Shown here: positions 60,557 to 64,000 of the stretch, piece by piece
Numbering within the stretch: the first letter of the stretch is position 1
Layout of the letters: every line of letters starts with the position of its first letter
Origin: Leekyejoonella antrihumi
GTDB lineage: Bacteria > Actinomycetota > Actinomycetes > Actinomycetales > Dermatophilaceae
Length of the DNA stretch: 64,000 nucleotides
Reading direction: 5' to 3'
Assembly (NCBI RefSeq): GCF_007845645.1
Contig: NZ_VCQV01000023.1
Coordinates: forward strand, 1-64,000
Program-made: the position numbers and the translations under genes
The notes under the pieces: generated by a model
What the model was told of the DNA's origin: nothing
Database searches by the model: none
What the model saw: only the letters and a program-made list of their open reading frames with translations

Positions 60557-62107
60557 CTACGGGAGCTCGACTCGCACATTCGCCAGTGGACTGATGAACG
60601 CCTCGCCGAGGTGGGCGCGGCGGGGCGAGATGTCCAATGGCGAAGCACTCCTCGGCCGATTCGATGGCACCGCTTGCACGACGAACTCCTGGATCTGTGC
60701 GGGTGCCACCGGTGTCAGGTGGATCATGCACAGCAGTTCTCCGTGCCGGCCAGGGACCGACCAGGTGACGTCAGCGGTCGTCGCGGCCGACACGATGTCG
60801 GACAGCGGGCGGGGTTCTTCCAGCGGGCCGATCTCCGCGATCAACTGAGCAATCTCTGCGCGGCGTTCCGCAATCGGACGATCGAACTCGACGTTGTCGG
60901 CAAAGATCTGGCCGGCGAGGGCGTCGTCCCAGCGCCGGATCAGGCGGTCGGCGGCAGCGCGGAGCTCGACCGTCTCGGGCCACAGGACGATCGTCTCAGC
61001 CGGCACCTTGTCCTTGGCAAGGACGCGTCCGAGGGCGTCCTGGCACAGTGCGGATGGCTCGCCGCGGTGACTGTTGGTGAGCACGACCATGCCGTGTCCC
61101 GACGCCGGATGCCAGCACATGAATAACGTGAACCCAGGCAGACCACCGCCGTGGGACACGACCGTGCCCCGGAGCAGATCGAGCGTGATCCGCAGGCCCA
61201 GCCCGTATCCCCCGACGTTCGCGTGGAATCCGCCATCGGAGCTGATCGTCAGTGACGGAGTGTCGATGATGTGAAGCCGTTGCAGCTCGCGACGAGAGGC
61301 GCGGCTGAGGATGTCTGAATCGTCGGCCGGCACGCGGAATGCGGCGCCGAGCCAGGTGATCCAGGTGGCCAGGTCACCTACGGTGCTCATGATGCCACCG
61401 GCAGCCGCGAACGCGGCGGATGTATTCGGCGGGTATGCCGTCCAGTGGCCGTGAGGGTCGAGCGAGTAGCCGACGGCCCGATCGATGCCCGCTGGAGCCG
61501 CGTTGTCGAAGAAGGTCGACGTCAGGCCGAGTGGTCGTAGCACCTCATCGGTCACGAAGTCCTCGATCGGTTGGCCGGTCGCACGGCCCACGGCCAGTCC
61601 CGCAAGTGTGTAGCCCAGGTTTGAGTATTCGTAGACCGTCCCGGGAAGGTGGCTGTAGCGCAGGCCCTTGCTCACCTGGGCGAGCAGGTCCTCCTCGCTC
61701 GCGTCGATGAAGGGATCGACCCACGAGTTGTCCTCCGTCAGGCCACCCGACATGCTGAAGAGCATCTCCAGGGTGGGTGGAGCACAGGGATCCTCGACGG
61801 TGCCGCGGGCGTCGAACTGGGGAAAGTACTTCGTGATGGGATCGTCCAGGGAAAGCAGGCCGCGGTCCCGGGCGATCAGCGCGGCGCACGCCACGAAGCT
61901 CTTGGACATCGAGGCGATCGGGAAGACCGTATCGGCAGTTGGCGTCAAGTGATCATCATTCGCGCTGCCGAAGCCCGCCGCATGGCGTAGACCGTCCGGC
62001 CCGACAATGCCATAGGCCAGGCCCTGTGCCTGGTCGGACGCGGTGTATTGGGCGAAGAAGGCGTCGAGCTCGGTCTCGATCGGAGTGCGGAGGGTTTCGT
62101 TCGACAT
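60557..62107 (-). CDS. S12-family serine hydrolase (class C beta-lactamase / D-aminopeptidase-like)
   Basis: The 516-residue protein starts at ATG 62107 with GAGAGGG upstream. The penicillin-binding fold motifs are Ser66-M-S-Lys69 (SxxK), Tyr-Ser-Asn in VYEYSNLGYTLAG (YxN), and HGGGLPGF as the third motif. No signal peptide is visible, so it is probably cytoplasmic. The C-terminal 130 residues are an extra beta-rich domain, as in D-aminopeptidases of the S12 family. Substrates of this group include D-amino acid peptides, amides and esters. Placement beside a peptide-binding protein and the D- to L-amino acid genes supports D-peptide hydrolysis. Confidence 0.85.
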   Translation of the reverse strand: MSNETLRTPIETELDAFFAQYTASDQAQGLAYGIVGPDGLRHAAGFGSANDDHLTPTADTVFPIASMSKSFVACAALIARDRGLLSLDDPITKYFPQFDARGTVEDPCAPPTLEMLFSMSGGLTEDNSWVDPFIDASEEDLLAQVSKGLRYSHLPGTVYEYSNLGYTLAGLAVGRATGQPIEDFVTDEVLRPLGLTSTFFDNAAPAGIDRAVGYSLDPHGHWTAYPPNTSAAFAAAGGIMSTVGDLATWITWLGAAFRVPADDSDILSRASRRELQRLHIIDTPSLTISSDGGFHANVGGYGLGLRITLDLLRGTVVSHGGGLPGFTLFMCWHPASGHGMVVLTNSHRGEPSALCQDALGRVLAKDKVPAETIVLWPETVELRAAADRLIRRWDDALAGQIFADNVEFDRPIAERRAEIAQLIAEIGPLEEPRPLSDIVSAATTADVTWSVPGRHGELLCMIHLTPVAPAQIQEFVVQAVPSNRPRSASPLDISPRRAHLGEAFISPLANVRVELP

Positions 62108-62145
62108 GGTTGCTGAGCCCTCTCGTGTCTGGTCCATGTGGATCT

Positions 62146-62164
62146 GCAGGTAGTAGCCACCTGC
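62146..62164. promoter_or_regulatory. Small hairpin in 280-bp divergent intergenic region
   Basis: The region 62108-62386 separates the serine hydrolase from the peptide-binding gene. GCAGGT (62146-62151) pairs with ACCTGC (62159-62164), and GCAGGTA recurs near 62178. The plus-strand leader is pyrimidine-rich, with an AGAAGG ribosome site before ATG 62387. No riboswitch class was recognised. Confidence 0.35.
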
Positions 62165-62386
62165 GGCCGGCGCTCGCAGGTAATGGTCAAGTCTTCAACG
62201 TAGTGACCGATCTGCAATGGAAAACCGTTCGCACGAACCAACTTCGCCCTCGAGATTCGTCTCCCTGTCCAGTCTGGCCGGAGATCTTCCGCCCTAGTCT
62301 GCTTCCTACCGCCCTACTGGTCGCGGCTCTTCGGTCCCGCGCTCTGTGTCCCCCTCCCCTACCAACCCGACAGAAGGTTCATCTTC

Positions 62387-63943
62387 ATGACACGAACGAA
62401 GACTCTGCGCGGTGCAGTGGTGGTTGTCGCCGCAACTGCCCTGGCAGCCTGCTCCTCCTCCTCGGGCGGAACCAGCACGAGCGGCGGCTCGCCCACGTCC
62501 GGCGGCAGCCTGGTGATGGCACGAGCCGACGAGGCGACCAGTCTGCTGCCATCCGTACCAACCGACAACGCGTCAATCTGGATCATCGAGGAGCTCTACG
62601 ACACGCTCACGACGCCGGCGCAGGACGGCAAAGGCGTCACACCGTCACTCGCAACGTCCTGGAAGCAGTCTGCGGACAAGCTGAGCTGGACCTTCCACAT
62701 GCGGACGGACGCGAAGTTCACCAACGGGCAGCCCGTGACGTCGGCCGACGTCGTCTTCAGCATCAAGCAGAACCAGAAGGCCGATGCGCCGTTCTCCTTC
62801 ATCGATTCCGTCGTGACGAAGATGGACACTCCGGACGCACACACCGTCGTGTTCCACACGAAGGAACCGTGGGCACCGCTGCCGGCCGACATGGCGCTCT
62901 ACGCCAACTCGATCGTCCCCAAGAACTATGCGGGTATGAGCGCCTCAGCGTTTGCCAGCAGCCCGATCGGCTCGGGCCCCTTCAAGTTCAAGAACTGGAC
63001 CAAGGGCAGCAGCCTGACCATTGTCAAAAATGCCAAGTACTGGAAGAAGGGCACTCCACGCCTCGACTCGGTCGAGTTCACGGTTGTCCCGGACAGCAAT
63101 ACGCGCAGCACCCAACTGGCGAGCGGTCAGATCGGCATCAATGAGTACCCTGCGAACTCGAGCATCAAGTCGCTGCAGAACCAACCGAACATCTCGGTGA
63201 ACACCTTCCCATCCAGCGAGGTCGACTACCTGGGGATGAATACGCGGCGGAAGCCGCTGAGCGACCTCAACGTGCGCAAGGCGATCAGTCAGGCGATCGA
63301 CAAGGACGCCATCTTGAAGGCCGTGCTCTATGGCTACGGGAAGGTCGCCAATGCCTATCTGTCACCGACGACGTGGGCGCATGACAGCTCGTTGAAGGCG
63401 AACACCTATGACGTTGCGGCTGCCAAGGCAACGTTGGCGAAGTCCAGTGTTCCGCACGGCTTTTCCACCACCATCACGATTCCTTCCGGAGACCAGAACT
63501 CCTCCAGCGAGGCGCAGTTGGTGCAGAGCGATCTGGCGAAGATCGGGATCAACGTGACGATCAAGACCCTTGACCCAGCGGCCCTCGTGACGGCCAAGCA
63601 TGCGGGCAACTTCGACATGGCGTTCGGCCTCTACACCACGGACATCGTTGATCCGGACGAGATTGCTCGTTTCGCTGGGACCTATGACGGCGGAGTGCAG
63701 ACTCTCTACAGCGGTTTCAAGAGCGCACAGATGGACAAGCTCGCGGCGACCGCGAGCCGGGCATCGGACCAGAGCACACGTAAGGCGGCGTACGACCAGA
63801 TGCAGCAGATCATGGCCAACAACGTTCCCTACGTCACGTTGTTCTACGTGCCGGGCGTGTACTCGTATTCGAAGAAGGTGCACGGATTCCAACCCGGGGC
63901 GACCGGCAACTACTTCCTCGAAAAGGTGTGGATGTCGAAGTGA
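62387..63943 (+). CDS. ABC transporter substrate-binding lipoprotein, family 5 (peptide/nickel type)
   Basis: This 518-residue SBP_bac_5 lipoprotein has lipobox TALAACSSSS and a Gly/Ser/Thr linker. Domain text includes LYDTLTTPAQDGKGVTPSLATSW, FHMRTDAKFTNGQPVTSADVVFS, SPIGSGPFKFKNW and DLNVRKAISQAIDKDAIL, all standard for oligopeptide/dipeptide-binding proteins. The following 57 bases contain a terminator-like hairpin and no further ORF start. The permease and ATPase genes may lie beyond the window or elsewhere. It is divergent from the S12 hydrolase, suggesting uptake of the peptides that enzyme cleaves. Confidence 0.9.
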   Translation: MTRTKTLRGAVVVVAATALAACSSSSGGTSTSGGSPTSGGSLVMARADEATSLLPSVPTDNASIWIIEELYDTLTTPAQDGKGVTPSLATSWKQSADKLSWTFHMRTDAKFTNGQPVTSADVVFSIKQNQKADAPFSFIDSVVTKMDTPDAHTVVFHTKEPWAPLPADMALYANSIVPKNYAGMSASAFASSPIGSGPFKFKNWTKGSSLTIVKNAKYWKKGTPRLDSVEFTVVPDSNTRSTQLASGQIGINEYPANSSIKSLQNQPNISVNTFPSSEVDYLGMNTRRKPLSDLNVRKAISQAIDKDAILKAVLYGYGKVANAYLSPTTWAHDSSLKANTYDVAAAKATLAKSSVPHGFSTTITIPSGDQNSSSEAQLVQSDLAKIGINVTIKTLDPAALVTAKHAGNFDMAFGLYTTDIVDPDEIARFAGTYDGGVQTLYSGFKSAQMDKLAATASRASDQSTRKAAYDQMQQIMANNVPYVTLFYVPGVYSYSKKVHGFQPGATGNYFLEKVWMSK

Positions 63944-63953
63944 GCGCGTTTGT

Positions 63954-63979
63954 CCGGGCTCGCACGGCTGCGAGCCCGG
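63954..63979 (+). terminator. Terminator hairpin after the peptide-binding protein gene
   Basis: An 11-bp perfect stem, CCGGGCTCGCA with TGCGAGCCCGG, has a 4-nt loop and begins 10 bases after the stop. It suggests the binding protein is transcribed alone, or partly attenuated before downstream transporter genes. Confidence 0.75.
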
Positions 63980-64000
63980 GCCGATGCTGCGTCCGCTCTA

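Noticed and set aside
62150-62386. Riboswitch or T-box in the leader of the peptide-binding protein
   Set aside because: The leader is pyrimidine-rich with only one short hairpin. No known class motif was recognised.

Overview
The window is high-GC actinobacterial chromosome. The evidence is strong GC bias at third codon positions, many GTG starts, ATGA/GTGA start-stop overlaps, apparently leaderless genes, and a 13E12/DUF222-family gene. The style suggests a soil-type Micrococcales (for example Dermacoccaceae or Intrasporangiaceae), but no rRNA or marker gene fixes this. No tRNA, rRNA, CRISPR array, prophage or complete insertion sequence was seen. The region is almost entirely accessory catabolism, transport and local regulators.

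Layout. (a) 239-1580: a frameshifted DUF222 gene followed by degenerate intergenic repeats. (b) 1598-12645: a nitrogen-compound island. On the minus strand are an amidohydrolase and a frameshifted NCS1 permease. On the plus strand are an aldehyde dehydrogenase, RidA, DUF1028, an M20 amidohydrolase, a trimethylamine-dehydrogenase-family flavoprotein and an APC permease. The logic fits deacylation and oxidative deamination of an amine, followed by aldehyde oxidation. (c) 12737-28319: two plus-strand CoA-ester operons on either side of a GntR regulator. Near-identical promoter/operator sequences precede both operons. The first encodes acyl-CoA dehydrogenase, ADP-forming acyl-CoA synthetase, MaoC hydratase, SDR, a citryl-CoA-lyase-like protein, a crotonase and an alpha-methylacyl-CoA racemase. 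The second (MFS, CaiB, MmgE/PrpD, acyl-CoA dehydrogenase, CitE, FAS1-like hydratase) has the gene content of the itaconate (rip) locus of Pseudomonas aeruginosa, so C5-branched dicarboxylates are the likely substrates. (d) 28326-42415: minus-strand efflux and redox genes: an MFS, an aldo-keto reductase, a DHA2 pump with a C-terminal winged helix under TetR, an FtsX-type ABC exporter under PadR, an MBL hydrolase, DUF998, an NmrA-like protein, a BBE-like flavoprotein and a LysR. (e) 42619-47317: ECF sigma with a mini zinc anti-sigma, a peroxiredoxin, a secreted beta-propeller protein, and a divergent MFS/ArsR pair. (f) 47449-51195: an HTH-TOBE protein, a ModA-like lipoprotein, a fused ModB-ModC transporter and a cupin. 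(g) 52168-63979: a PucR regulator, then an M20 hydrolase, a GNAT acyltransferase and an N-acylamino acid racemase. These three form the known pathway for irreversible D- to L-amino acid conversion. Next come an amino acid permease, a TauA-like lipoprotein, a Usp, an S12 serine hydrolase and a peptide-binding lipoprotein. Together they look like a D-amino acid/D-peptide salvage locus.

Most notable for follow-up: the paired GntR operators governing two CoA pathways; the 28-nt palindromic repeat inserted in frame in two adjacent genes; the leader ORF with a perfect 14-bp hairpin before the MFS gene; the TMADH-family enzyme whose trimethylamine cage residues are replaced; the D-amino acid salvage cluster; and two frameshifts that each need a single extra G in a G run.
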